A stretch of 17,475 nucleotides of DNA, from positions 550 through 18,024 of the forward strand of contig DIQS01000018.1 in assembly GCA_002427325.1 (NCBI GenBank). Reading direction: 5' to 3'. This DNA comes from Cloacimonetes bacterium UBA5456 (GTDB lineage Bacteria; Cloacimonadota; Cloacimonadia; Cloacimonadales; Cloacimonadaceae). A model generated the notes under the pieces. The model was not told where the DNA came from. It saw nothing but the letters and a program-made list of their open reading frames with translations, and searched no databases. The position numbers and the translations under genes are program-made. Of this stretch, positions 1 through 7,040 are shown piece after piece. Position 1 is the first letter of the stretch; each line of letters starts with the position of its first letter.

Positions 1-85
1 CATATCATGAGCGCACGCTAAGCAGTAATCAATAGGGAAGCAAGGGCTTAAGGGTGTTTCTCGCTCTTCTATGTCTTTTTTGTAT
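1..85. other. Left-edge non-coding stretch
   Basis: I see no convincing coding frame, tRNA or repeat in these bases. The minus-strand gene at 120-311 runs toward this region and a candidate terminator sits at its border. Confidence 0.4.
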
Positions 86-111
86 AAAAAAAGCGTTGAT
101 TTCAGCTCTTT
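84..111 (-). terminator. Weak Rho-independent terminator after the 63-aa gene
   Basis: On the minus strand AAAGAGC pairs with GCTTTTT (seven pairs, one of them G-U) around a loop of about ten bases. The second arm runs into a stretch of seven T residues. It lies just past the stop codon of the 63-residue gene. The stem is AT-rich, so termination may be inefficient. Confidence 0.4.
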
Positions 112-119
112 GCATCAAA

Positions 120-311
120 TCAACTGTTGCGAATCTCCTCCAAGAGCTGTTCTAAAATTGCATTGGCATCAAGCACGTTGAGCACTTTTCTATCGCCGTT
201 TGTGAAGGTTATCACGATGTCGCCCAAGGTCTTGGATATCTCGCGGATATGATCCACAACGATATAACTTTTGCCGAGGTCTTCGTCTGAATATTCAAAG
301 ATTGTCTTCAT
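120..311 (-). CDS. Small protein of unknown function (63 aa)
   Basis: I do not recognise a family. The 63-residue product is acidic, with a predicted mixed fold: a short strand (TIFEY), a VVDHIREI segment, a strand pair around DIVITFTNGDRKVLNV, and a C-terminal amphipathic helix (AILEQLLEEI). It has no signal peptide, membrane segment or cysteine, so it is probably a small cytoplasmic protein. The start is supported by an AAGGATC Shine-Dalgarno seven bases upstream of the ATG. It is the last gene of the minus-strand run and is separated from the upstream gene by about 120 bases containing two hairpins, so it may be transcribed separately or by read-through. The good ribosome site, sensible composition and trailing terminator favour a real gene. 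Confidence 0.6.
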   Translation of the reverse strand: MKTIFEYSDEDLGKSYIVVDHIREISKTLGDIVITFTNGDRKVLNVLDANAILEQLLEEIRNS

Positions 312-361
312 TATTTGATCCTTTTGCTATGAATTTGGACGTGGGTATGCCCGTTGAGTGA

Positions 362-393
362 AGAAGCCGCGCTTCATGTTGCACGCGGTTTTT
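362..393. terminator. Hairpin with T-run, possible bidirectional terminator
   Basis: CCGCG (367-371) pairs with CGCGG (384-388). The stem can extend outward by A-T and G-U pairs into the run of five T residues at 389-393, which is the arrangement of a plus-strand terminator. On the minus strand the same stem is preceded by A residues and followed by CTTCTTC, a poorer T-tract. No plus-strand gene lies to its left, so a role between the oxidase-like gene and the 63-aa gene on the minus strand is the more useful reading. Confidence 0.35.
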
Positions 394-412
394 CTCACCA
401 TTTTTAGCTGAT

Positions 413-433
413 TGATCTTAAGCTTTAAGATCA
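413..433 (-). terminator. Perfect 9-bp stem-loop beginning at a stop codon
   Basis: TGATCTTAA (413-421) and TTAAGATCA (425-433) form a perfect nine-base inverted repeat around a 3-base loop. On the minus strand the first three bases of the stem are the TGA stop of the oxidase-like gene. No T-run follows directly, so it looks more like a transcript 3'-end stabiliser or an attenuator than a classic terminator. Confidence 0.35.
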
Positions 434-871
434 GTTTCTCAGGTTACAGCTCTGTCTATAAGATTCTCCGGGGCGCAGATATTCGGCGAATTCCGGTTCA
501 AACTCGATGAGAGTATAATCCGGATCGTCGTAGCCGTGGAAATATTGATCGAAAAAGAAGCAGTGCTCAGAAGCGTCTGCCTTGAGCACTGCATTATTTA
601 CAATCTTTACACTCCCGCTGAGCCTGATGTAGCCGGTGTGGCCGTCTTCAGAGAGCGGGACATTGATTTCAACGAGTCTGTTATTTTTGATCTGCGCAAC
701 CTTAGAATCATTGCTGAAGGTAGCAAAGAAATATTTCCCTTCGTGAAGGAAGAGCACGACCGGGCGCACGCGAGGCTGTTTGCCATCACAAGTTGCGAGA
801 TAGACATATTGATTTTGTCTAATCCAGGTCAAGATCTCTTGCTGCAAAGCTGATTCTTTGGGGCGAGCCAT
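431..871 (-). CDS. Pyridoxamine 5'-phosphate oxidase-like FMN-binding protein
   Basis: The 146-residue product has the layout of the PNPOx-like split-barrel family: an N-terminal helix (residues 1-20), then the strand-turn-strand signature YVYLATCDGKQPRVRPV (about 22-38), a YFFAT strand, a short polar helix (SKVAQIKNN), and a GYIRLSGSVKI strand (about 80-90). The C-terminal part ends in the YTLIEFEPEFAEYLRP type strand seen in this family. Members bind FMN, F420 or heme and often act as small reductases; the substrate cannot be told here. It is too short to be true PdxH. No signal peptide is visible, so it is probably cytoplasmic. It starts 12 bases after the cyclophilin gene with an AAAGGAT ribosome site, so it belongs to the same transcript. 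Confidence 0.8.
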   Translation of the reverse strand: MARPKESALQQEILTWIRQNQYVYLATCDGKQPRVRPVVLFLHEGKYFFATFSNDSKVAQIKNNRLVEINVPLSEDGHTGYIRLSGSVKIVNNAVLKADASEHCFFFDQYFHGYDDPDYTLIEFEPEFAEYLRPGESYRQSCNLRN

Positions 872-883
872 TAATATTATCCT

Positions 884-1747
884 TTATTTTGGGAATGAAA
901 TGCTGTTGATGAATGATTGGTTTTCAGCTTTGGGGTTATCACGTGCATCGCGGGGGAGGTTTTCGATCTCATGAACGATGTCCATACCGGCAATGACTTT
1001 CCCAAATACCGTATGTTTACCATTGAGCCAAGGTGTTCCATCTTTCTTGGTGACGATGAAAAACTGGCTGCCGTTTGTGTTGGGACCGCTGTTTGCCATG
1101 GCGATATTGCCATAGAGAACCGATGCTCTAAGCACTTGGGTATAGATGGGTTCGGTGATATTGGCAAGAGCCATGAAGTGTTCAACCGTCTTTTCTTTGA
1201 TCGGCGCAAAGCCTTGTGCTGCTTGGCATTCTTTAACCACAGTGGCGATCTCTTCGTTCGGGGTTCTATTTTGTTGCATATGCGGCACGATGATGTTTGT
1301 CCACACAGCTTCTGCTCTGCTGTCGGTTTCAACTTTGCCGGTGAGCAATTCACCATCTGCATAGCATTCATCTTCAAATGTGTAGCCGGGGCCGCCGGTT
1401 CCGTCGTTCGATCTATCTTTGTCCTTGGTATTTGGACAGCCGCCTTGGATCATGAAATCTGGAATGACCCTATGAAAATAGGTGCCGTTGTAATAATCCT
1501 CTTGAGCGAGCTTGATAAAGTTTGCTACGGTTTTGGGGGCAATATCAGGCCAGAGTTCGAGGCGAATAACACCTTGAGTGGTGTTTAGCTCCACCTTAAC
1601 TGTTGCCATTTCATCAGTTTGTAGTTCCAATGGTATCTCCTTAGGTAAGTCAGTTTTTTTCCTATTTTGGGTATATAGCATGGTCAGTCCCAAGATCAAT
1701 ATGGTCGGGATCAGGACAAGTGCTAAATAGTTCTTTCGAATCCTCAT
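884..1747 (-). CDS. Membrane-anchored cyclophilin-type peptidyl-prolyl isomerase with insertion
   Basis: The 287-residue product begins with a positively charged tip and one hydrophobic helix (residues about 8-25) with no clear cleavage site, so it is probably a membrane anchor facing the periplasm. The cyclophilin domain starts near residue 48 and keeps the active-site signatures FHRVIPDFMIQGG (91-103), GSQFFI (226-231) and WLNGKHTVFG (240-249). This enzyme class catalyses cis-trans isomerisation of X-Pro bonds. An insertion of about 75 residues (roughly 133-208), mostly helical and containing one Cys, separates the two halves of the barrel. Such inserts are not part of the minimal cyclophilin fold. 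Its ATG overlaps the stop of the upstream phosphoesterase gene (TAATG), indicating translational coupling. Confidence 0.92.
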   Translation of the reverse strand: MRIRKNYLALVLIPTILILGLTMLYTQNRKKTDLPKEIPLELQTDEMATVKVELNTTQGVIRLELWPDIAPKTVANFIKLAQEDYYNGTYFHRVIPDFMIQGGCPNTKDKDRSNDGTGGPGYTFEDECYADGELLTGKVETDSRAEAVWTNIIVPHMQQNRTPNEEIATVVKECQAAQGFAPIKEKTVEHFMALANITEPIYTQVLRASVLYGNIAMANSGPNTNGSQFFIVTKKDGTPWLNGKHTVFGKVIAGMDIVHEIENLPRDARDNPKAENQSFINSISFPK

Positions 1748-2493
1748 TATATAACTCCTTTGTCTATATAATAGTTTATACTAATCTTTCCGCAAATAAC
1801 TTCAATAAAACTGTGGTGACTAATCCAATCACCGCAATTTGCATAGACTCCGCCGTCAAGCTCTTTCAGCATCGGGTGATGGCTGTGCCCCATGACCACA
1901 TAGTCTGCCTTGCCGCGTTTGATCAGGGATTGAGCGTGTTTGATGAGTCCTTCTTGTTTCTCTCTTTTGAGGTTCTGCTCTTCCTTTCTGCCGCGGCTGG
2001 AGCGAGAAAGCAGGCTGCCAAGGCTCAACGCAAGATCGGGGTGCAATAAAGAAAATAAGCGTCTCATAAAAGGAAGACGGATGAAATAGCGATAGATCTG
2101 GTATCTGCGGTCGTTGACTGTGTGTTCATCGCCGTGACAAACGTGGATGGTCTTGCCATCGGCATCGATGGTGAAAGAATGATCATAGAGTTCGATGCCG
2201 AGATAGTCGGGGAAAAAGTCGTTGAACCAAAAGTCGTGATTGCCGCTGATATGAACGATCTTGCAACCGGCGCGGGTGATTTCGTCGAGGCGCACAAGCA
2301 AGGGAAAATATTGCTTCACAATGGTATAATGCCAGTCGAACCAGAGATCAAAGATATCGCCGGCGAGAATCATCAGGTCATATTTGCCGATTGCCTCTTC
2401 CAAAAATCTGAGGACAATGGCTTCGTTTTCCTTGTCTTCAGGGCTGTTTCGCCTGTATTTAAAGTGGATATCGGAGATGATACAGATACGCAT
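1747..2493 (-). CDS. lpxH: LpxH-like UDP-2,3-diacylglucosamine pyrophosphatase (metallophosphoesterase)
   Basis: The 248-residue product is a calcineurin-type metallophosphoesterase. All metal-ligand motifs are in order: SDIHF (D8, H10), LAGDIFDLW (D46), SGNHDFW (N85, H86), CHGDE (H120) and MGHSHHP (H203, H205). The length, the AGDIFDLWFDW segment and the region of basic helices between residues 128 and 190 match the LpxH family, which hydrolyses UDP-2,3-diacylglucosamine to lipid X at the membrane surface in lipid A synthesis. The N-terminal motif GNHD, where E. coli LpxH has GNRD, leaves open a related phosphoesterase role. It begins seven bases after the DUF4159 gene and overlaps the cyclophilin gene by one base. 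If correct, the cell makes lipid A-type outer-membrane lipid. Confidence 0.75.
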   Translation of the reverse strand: MRICIISDIHFKYRRNSPEDKENEAIVLRFLEEAIGKYDLMILAGDIFDLWFDWHYTIVKQYFPLLVRLDEITRAGCKIVHISGNHDFWFNDFFPDYLGIELYDHSFTIDADGKTIHVCHGDEHTVNDRRYQIYRYFIRLPFMRRLFSLLHPDLALSLGSLLSRSSRGRKEEQNLKREKQEGLIKHAQSLIKRGKADYVVMGHSHHPMLKELDGGVYANCGDWISHHSFIEVICGKISINYYIDKGVI

Positions 2494-2500
2494 GATTTGC

Positions 2501-3142
2501 CTACTTTTGCATCACATAATAGACGATGTTGAGCCCGAAGCGTAGGGCTGTTTCTCTGAGTTCGGGGGGATTGCCATGGGTGTCGGGATCCGCCCAGCCA
2601 TCGCTGATATTGGTCTCATAGGTATAGAGCATCATCATGCGGCCGTTGTCGTCGAACATCGCAAAAGCCTGAGGTGGCTGGTTGTCGTGCTCATGAATCT
2701 TGGGCAAGCCTTCGCTGTAGTCAAAGTATGAAGTGAAAAGCGGATGGCTACTGTCGATCTCGATAAGTTCACGCTCGGGAAAGATGCGCCTGATCTCGCG
2801 GCGGAAGCTCTCGTCCATACCATAATCGTCGTCGGCATAGAGGAATCCGCCTCGGAGCATCCATTTGCGCAGGTTGACCAGCTCTGCTTCGGTGAAGCGG
2901 ATGTTGCCGTGTCCCGTCATATACACAAAGGGATATTCAAACAGGCGGGATTCACCGGCGCGCACAACGCTTTGATCTATAGGGATATCCGAGCCGGTCT
3001 CACCGTTGATAAACTTGGCGAGATTGGGCAAAACTTCGGGATCGTTATACCAATCCCCTCCCCCATCATAATGCAAGCGCGCAAAACCGGTGTAGATCGG
3101 CGAGGCAAAAAGCGCCATAACAAGCATTGAAAGGGCAATCAA
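2501..3142 (-). CDS. DUF4159 domain protein with N-terminal signal segment
   Basis: The 213-residue product matches the DUF4159 pattern: a FARLHYDGGGDWYND start (about 20-34), a FEYPFVYMTGHGNIRFTEAE block (68-87), LRKWMLRGGFLYADDD (91-106), and FGLNIVYYVM near the C-terminus. The domain resembles a glutamine-amidotransferase-like fold, but no enzymatic activity is established for it. The N-terminus is a hydrophobic segment ending ALFAS, so the protein is probably exported or membrane-tethered. The start is uncertain: the TTG used here has no Shine-Dalgarno sequence and leaves a signal peptide without basic residues. The frame is open upstream through a THKH stretch that would supply the missing charge. 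DUF4159 genes are often found with membrane or MoxR-type envelope operons, consistent with the neighbours here. Confidence 0.8.
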   Translation of the reverse strand: MIALSMLVMALFASPIYTGFARLHYDGGGDWYNDPEVLPNLAKFINGETGSDIPIDQSVVRAGESRLFEYPFVYMTGHGNIRFTEAELVNLRKWMLRGGFLYADDDYGMDESFRREIRRIFPERELIEIDSSHPLFTSYFDYSEGLPKIHEHDNQPPQAFAMFDDNGRMMMLYTYETNISDGWADPDTHGNPPELRETALRFGLNIVYYVMQK

Positions 3143-3180
3143 GAGGGAAAAATGTTTATGCGTAATGAAGGCAAACCCCT

Positions 3181-4590
3181 TTAGTTATCAATCTTGAGAT
3201 TGATGCAAAGTATGCCGTCATCGACCACTGCATAGAAGCAATAGGCATAATTATCATAGGCGGAGAGGCTTTTGATTTCATCCGTAAAACTGATGGAAGA
3301 AAGGCTTTCGCCGCTTGTGGGGTCGAGGATAGTGACGTGACTGAGCGAGGGCACGACGTTGATGGGGCGCGACAGTCTGGGATCATCTTCGGGGCTTATG
3401 CGACTGGGTTTGAGCCTGCCGAGGTCTTCTTGAGGACTGGGTAGATCTTGTTCCCAGATCACGTTGCCGTCGTCGCGGATGCCGAATGCACGGTCTTTTT
3501 CAAGATAGACGATGAGCATGGCATCGCTGAAGGAAATGCCGTTGATATGGCTTTCGAAGGACTTCTTCCACTTCATTTCGCGGCTCTTTTTGTCGAAAGC
3601 TAGGAGGTTATCGCCTGCCGAGAGATAGATATGGTCAAGGCTGAAAACAGGAGTGCTGGTCACGGTGTAGGGCAAGGTTGCGCTCCACGTCACTCCGAGT
3701 TCGATCTCGCGGGCAGGGAGGTTCACGATGCGATTTATATATTTGAGTAGGTGTTGTGTGTCTGCTACCAAAGTATTGGGGATCTGTTCCAATCTCAAGC
3801 TTTTTGTGTGTTGAACGTCTAACCTCGTTTTGTGAAAGAATTGTTCTATCACTCTGTTGCCAAAGATCATATAAAGCGTTGCAATCAGCATGAGAAAGAG
3901 GATTATAATCGTGCTAAATTGCAGGCGGGAAAGTCGCCGGCGCTGAGGTTTTGCCAATTCCGGTTTTCCCGTGAGCATGAGCCAGAGGCTGTCTTCGCCG
4001 CTTTTGTTTGAGTCTAAGAAAAACTGCATGCTATCGAGGCTTTCGTAGGCATCGAATATCTTTGGGGCAAGATTGCCGGTGAGGGCGATAAAGCGCTGCT
4101 CTTCTTTGATCAGTTCTCGGTGAATCTTAAAGCGGATGTCTTGGGATGCAAAGCCTAAAAGATTAAGTTTTTCAAAGGTTTGCATGCGATATTCTTTGTG
4201 GGCGGCGCCGGAGATGCTCAGCTTTTTGCCGTCAGCAATGCCGCAAAAAATCCTGCCGAATTGCACGTAGAAGATCTCTTGCTCATAGATGAGTGCAAAA
4301 AACAGGGAAAGTCCCTTCTCGGCGAGATCACTCTTCCGCAGCGAGGCGTGTAGCTTCCAATGAAGATCGGCAAAGAACTCTTTGAGCCATTTCTCGGCTT
4401 CCATACGGTTGATCTCGTGAGCTTTTACAGAGCGCAAAGTAAGGATGATTTCTGCGACTATTTCTTCTAAAACCTTGTCCTTTTCAGGATGACGAATCGC
4501 CATGATCCAGCCGAAACGTCCGTCTTGGCTAAGTCTGCTTTCGACGAGGCTGTAAGGCGGGATGGGTTTGCTATATTCAAGTGCTAACAT
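3181..4590 (-). CDS. Membrane protein: degenerate PP2C-like domain, one TM helix, PQQ-like propeller
   Basis: No named family is obvious. I chose the ATG at 4588-4590, which overlaps the upstream TGA (TGATG); GTG codons at 4600-4602 and just downstream would add four residues or fewer. Three parts are visible. Residues about 1-205 follow the strand and helix order of a PP2C phosphatase (GWIMAIRH, two long helices, SLFFALIYEQEIFYVQFGRI, RFIALTGN). The acidic metal ligands expected in those strands are missing, so it should be catalytically dead. A basic cluster (QRRRLSRLQ) precedes a single transmembrane helix (about 226-243). The rest has PQQ/WD-type repeats (STPVFSLDHIYLSAGDNLLAFD and similar), about four blades, fewer than a closed propeller normally needs. 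Topology would put the PP2C-like part in the cytoplasm and the propeller outside. It is coupled to a radical SAM gene. Confidence 0.75.
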   Translation of the reverse strand: MLALEYSKPIPPYSLVESRLSQDGRFGWIMAIRHPEKDKVLEEIVAEIILTLRSVKAHEINRMEAEKWLKEFFADLHWKLHASLRKSDLAEKGLSLFFALIYEQEIFYVQFGRIFCGIADGKKLSISGAAHKEYRMQTFEKLNLLGFASQDIRFKIHRELIKEEQRFIALTGNLAPKIFDAYESLDSMQFFLDSNKSGEDSLWLMLTGKPELAKPQRRRLSRLQFSTIIILFLMLIATLYMIFGNRVIEQFFHKTRLDVQHTKSLRLEQIPNTLVADTQHLLKYINRIVNLPAREIELGVTWSATLPYTVTSTPVFSLDHIYLSAGDNLLAFDKKSREMKWKKSFESHINGISFSDAMLIVYLEKDRAFGIRDDGNVIWEQDLPSPQEDLGRLKPSRISPEDDPRLSRPINVVPSLSHVTILDPTSGESLSSISFTDEIKSLSAYDNYAYCFYAVVDDGILCINLKIDN

Positions 4591-5672
4591 CAGCTCCACC
4601 ACTTGATGAATGATCTATAGCTCACGCGGAAAAGGGTGGGGATGTGCATGAGCATATTGGTGTAGGCGGCGTTTGCCAGGGGGCACCAGCATTCCTTGCG
4701 GTGTATGCTTTTGCGTTCTTTCTTGGCTAACCTCGAATACCAGACTTTCTTGAATTTATAGTTGCTATCGCGCAGATTGCCCAAGGGCTTGGCTTTCACG
4801 CAACATGTCCAGACGTCTCCATCCGGCGAGATCTGGCAAGAGGCCAAGCCGGAATAACAAGGGATGACCTGCTTCTCGTCGCGCATGATCTTTTTCACAT
4901 AGTTGTAATATTCTATTCTAAAAGCCATTGTGATCTTTGCCATGCCTGTGTATTGCTCATTTTTGATGCGGTGGATGAGATAGTCTATGGCAGATTTATA
5001 AGCCACCATGCCGGGGACGATGTCCAAACCGACGGTATCCAGTTCCACGCGCTCTTCAGCAATCTCGGTGATGTAGCTATCCGGCTGCAAACGCATAAGT
5101 TCGTTGGCAACGGAGAAGAAGCTATCCACATTATAGCGAGAGATCACGGTGTGTATGCCCACATTGACATTGGGCAGCTTCAAAGCTTTGAGTTTATTGA
5201 AGGTAGCAACTGCTTTCTTATAGTTGCCGGGCACGTTGCGGATGTCGTCGTGCTGCTGTTCGATCCCGTCGATGGAGATATTGATGATGATCTGCGCTTT
5301 AGGACAGTTTTTAGAGATCTTTTTGGTCTCTTCGACGATGGTATTCACCAAGATACCGTTGGTGGGGATGTTGATGATGCGCGGGCGGGAAATCTTGTAG
5401 ATGGTGCTGATCACCTCGGTGATATCGCGTCTGAGGAAGGGTTCGCCGCCGCTGAAGGTGATCCAATATGGCGATCTCCCAACGCTCTTGAAGATCTTGG
5501 CATATTCATCAACGCTGAGGTTTCTTGCCTTCTTTTTCCATACGCGGCAGGTGTTGCAGCGTGAATTGCAGGAATAAAGCAGGCTTACTGTGTAATTCAT
5601 CGGCAGAATTCTGGGGAAACCAAGATATTTTGCCATCCAATAGAGCACGATGCGATAGGCTACTGAAAACAT
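4590..5672 (-). CDS. Radical SAM protein with SPASM domain
   Basis: The 360-residue product carries the radical SAM cluster CNSRCNTC (C35, C39, C42), the SGGEP motif (74-78) that contacts S-adenosylmethionine, and later strands NIPTNG and INISIDG. A C-terminal SPASM-type region has Cys at 272, 279, 290, 291, 328 and 330 (SCQISPDGDVWTCC and ECWC), expected to hold auxiliary iron-sulfur clusters. SPASM enzymes modify peptides, tRNA, sugars or lipids; nothing here fixes the substrate. No short precursor-peptide gene is visible next to it. Flanking glycosyltransferase and membrane genes suggest an envelope molecule. The C-terminus is basic and aromatic (FRVSYRSFIKWWS), which may help membrane association. 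It starts seven bases after the glycosyltransferase stop with only a weak AAGAG ribosome site, implying coupling. Confidence 0.9.
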   Translation of the reverse strand: MFSVAYRIVLYWMAKYLGFPRILPMNYTVSLLYSCNSRCNTCRVWKKKARNLSVDEYAKIFKSVGRSPYWITFSGGEPFLRRDITEVISTIYKISRPRIINIPTNGILVNTIVEETKKISKNCPKAQIIINISIDGIEQQHDDIRNVPGNYKKAVATFNKLKALKLPNVNVGIHTVISRYNVDSFFSVANELMRLQPDSYITEIAEERVELDTVGLDIVPGMVAYKSAIDYLIHRIKNEQYTGMAKITMAFRIEYYNYVKKIMRDEKQVIPCYSGLASCQISPDGDVWTCCVKAKPLGNLRDSNYKFKKVWYSRLAKKERKSIHRKECWCPLANAAYTNMLMHIPTLFRVSYRSFIKWWS

Positions 5673-5679
5673 ATTATAT

Positions 5680-6567
5680 CTAACTCTTTACTTTCTTTGT
5701 GCTTTTGGAAATCTCCCAGGCAAAGGGGTTTTTCCTGCGGACATAATAGTCCCAACTGCCTAATGCTCGGCAATATATCTCAAGCAAGATCACGCCTGCC
5801 ATGCGGAAGATATCGCCGGGTCTGTCTATAAGTTCTTGCCAGAATATCTTAAAGAGAAGTCCGCCGTCTTGGGACACGACTTCATATTCTTGCACCTTTT
5901 TGAGCCAGAGATGTCCGTTTTGGATGCGGCGACGCTGTTTGATGAAGTCGCGCACGTTCTCCGGTCCTTTGTTGATGATCTTGGCATTGGGGATGTATTT
6001 GAGCTGCAAACCTTCGCTGCGAATGATGGCTTCGATGCTGGCTTCATCCACCGCGCTCTCTTTGGGAATCTCGTCCATGACCTTGCGGAAAGCGATCATT
6101 TCACCCAGCTTGGGCGAGATCAGCGCCATCCTGTGGTGCATGCGCCAAAGGAGATTCACGGCATAGCCGATGAAGGTGTTGTCAGGATTCACGGGAACGG
6201 GACGTCCGCCAGTTGCGCCAATGTTCTTGTCACTAAAGGCGGAAACGAGGAGCTCAATGGTGTTTTCCTCGGGGATGACATCACCGGAGATAACCACCAA
6301 GACCTCGGACATCGCTTCTTTGATGAAGAGATTGATAGCACTGGACTTGCCCTCTCTTTTTGCCTGTATGTAGAGCCGAACTTCTGGATTATCCTCGGCA
6401 AACTCTAAAACTAATTCATCTGTTTTATCTGTGCTGGCGCTGGAGACGACGATAACTTCGGCAATCTCAACCTGCTTAAGCTTTTGAGCCATGATGGCTT
6501 TGAGCAGATGCAGGATGTTTGCTTCTTCGTTGTGGGCAAAGATTCCTATGCTGGCTTGAATAGTCAT
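5680..6567 (-). CDS. Family 2 glycosyltransferase
   Basis: The 295-residue product starts with the GT-A fold signature ASIGIFAHNEEANILHLLKAI and continues with VIVVSSASTDKT (nucleotide-binding strand and loop). It has an ISGDVIPEENT motif in the place of the usual DXD, then GATGGRPVP, SAVDEASIEAII and QRRRIQNGHLWL, which together match family 2 inverting transferases. These transfer a sugar from an NDP-sugar, commonly onto a lipid or polysaccharide at the inner face of the membrane; donor and acceptor are unknown. I placed the start at the ATG two bases after the nusB stop, because the residues upstream in frame are nusB-overlapping and unlike the family. The AGAGG ribosome site is 11 bases away. 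No long membrane segment is visible, though the C-terminal 60 residues are amphipathic. Confidence 0.88.
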   Translation of the reverse strand: MTIQASIGIFAHNEEANILHLLKAIMAQKLKQVEIAEVIVVSSASTDKTDELVLEFAEDNPEVRLYIQAKREGKSSAINLFIKEAMSEVLVVISGDVIPEENTIELLVSAFSDKNIGATGGRPVPVNPDNTFIGYAVNLLWRMHHRMALISPKLGEMIAFRKVMDEIPKESAVDEASIEAIIRSEGLQLKYIPNAKIINKGPENVRDFIKQRRRIQNGHLWLKKVQEYEVVSQDGGLLFKIFWQELIDRPGDIFRMAGVILLEIYCRALGSWDYYVRRKNPFAWEISKSTKKVKS

Positions 6568-6569
6568 GA

Positions 6570-7040
6570 TTATGTGGGCCTCTTTCTTCCCGGCATGCTG
6601 TGCGGGATGCCTTTGTTGATAGCATCCAAGATACCGTTGACAAAGCTTCCGGTATGCTCGCTGCAAAACTTCTTGGCAATTTCTATTGCCTCGTTGATGA
6701 TCACGGCAGAAGGGGTGTCGGTAAACATAAGCTCATATACCGCGATGAGCATCAAGCTTTTATCCAGATGGGCAATGGTGTCCAAAGACCAGTGGTCGGT
6801 GTGTTTATCGATCTCTGCCTCGATGTCTTCGATGTTTATAATAGTGTTTTTGATCAGTTCGTCGGCAAAGGCATAGACCGACGAATCGCTTTTGATGTTG
6901 TCTGCCGCGCTGATCTGACTCAAAATCTCAGGATAGGCGTTGAGCAGATTGTATTCGCGATACTCCTCGGTGACATCGGCGAAGTCCAGAACATACATGC
7001 TCTGAACGGCGATCTCTCTTGCTTTACGCCTTTGACTCAT
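6570..7040 (-). CDS. nusB: Transcription antitermination protein NusB
   Basis: The 156-residue product has the NusB start [17 protein letters not shown] and the conserved C-terminal block [34 protein letters not shown] followed by [16 protein letters not shown] sequence. NusB binds boxA RNA with NusE (ribosomal protein S10) and supports antitermination in rRNA operons. It is cytoplasmic and all-helical. Its start overlaps the 3' end of ribH by 17 bases. The ribH-nusB order is common in bacteria. It is of normal length for the family with no missing region. Confidence 0.95.
   Translation of the reverse strand: MSQRRKAREIAVQSMYVLDFADVTEEYREYNLLNAYPEILSQISAADNIKSDSSVYAFADELIKNTIINIEDIEAEIDKHTDHWSLDTIAHLDKSLMLIAVYELMFTDTPSAVIINEAIEIAKKFCSEHTGSFVNGILDAINKGIPHSMPGRKRPT

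Noticed and set aside
311..400. A 16-codon minus-strand frame between the oxidase-like gene and the 63-aa gene
   Set aside because: It has no ribosome site and lies in a hairpin region, so chance explains it.
917..1588. Plus-strand 223-codon open frame opposite the cyclophilin gene
   Set aside because: It lies wholly antisense to a clearly recognised gene, has no family resemblance and no convincing ribosome site.
4953..5564. Plus-strand 203-codon open frame opposite the radical SAM gene
   Set aside because: Antisense shadow of a gene with intact motifs; its composition is unlike a real protein.
5673..5678. TATAAT just before the radical SAM start as an internal promoter
   Set aside because: No -35-like hexamer lies 16-18 bases upstream, and the resulting transcript would lack a leader.
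5680..5800. RiPP precursor peptide next to the radical SAM/SPASM gene
   Set aside because: Neighbouring genes abut with gaps under ten bases and no short frame with a ribosome site exists beside it.
6568..6666. Longer N-terminus for the glycosyltransferase
   Set aside because: The extra 33 residues overlap nusB, are unlike the family start, and the ATG two bases after nusB directly precedes the GT2 signature.
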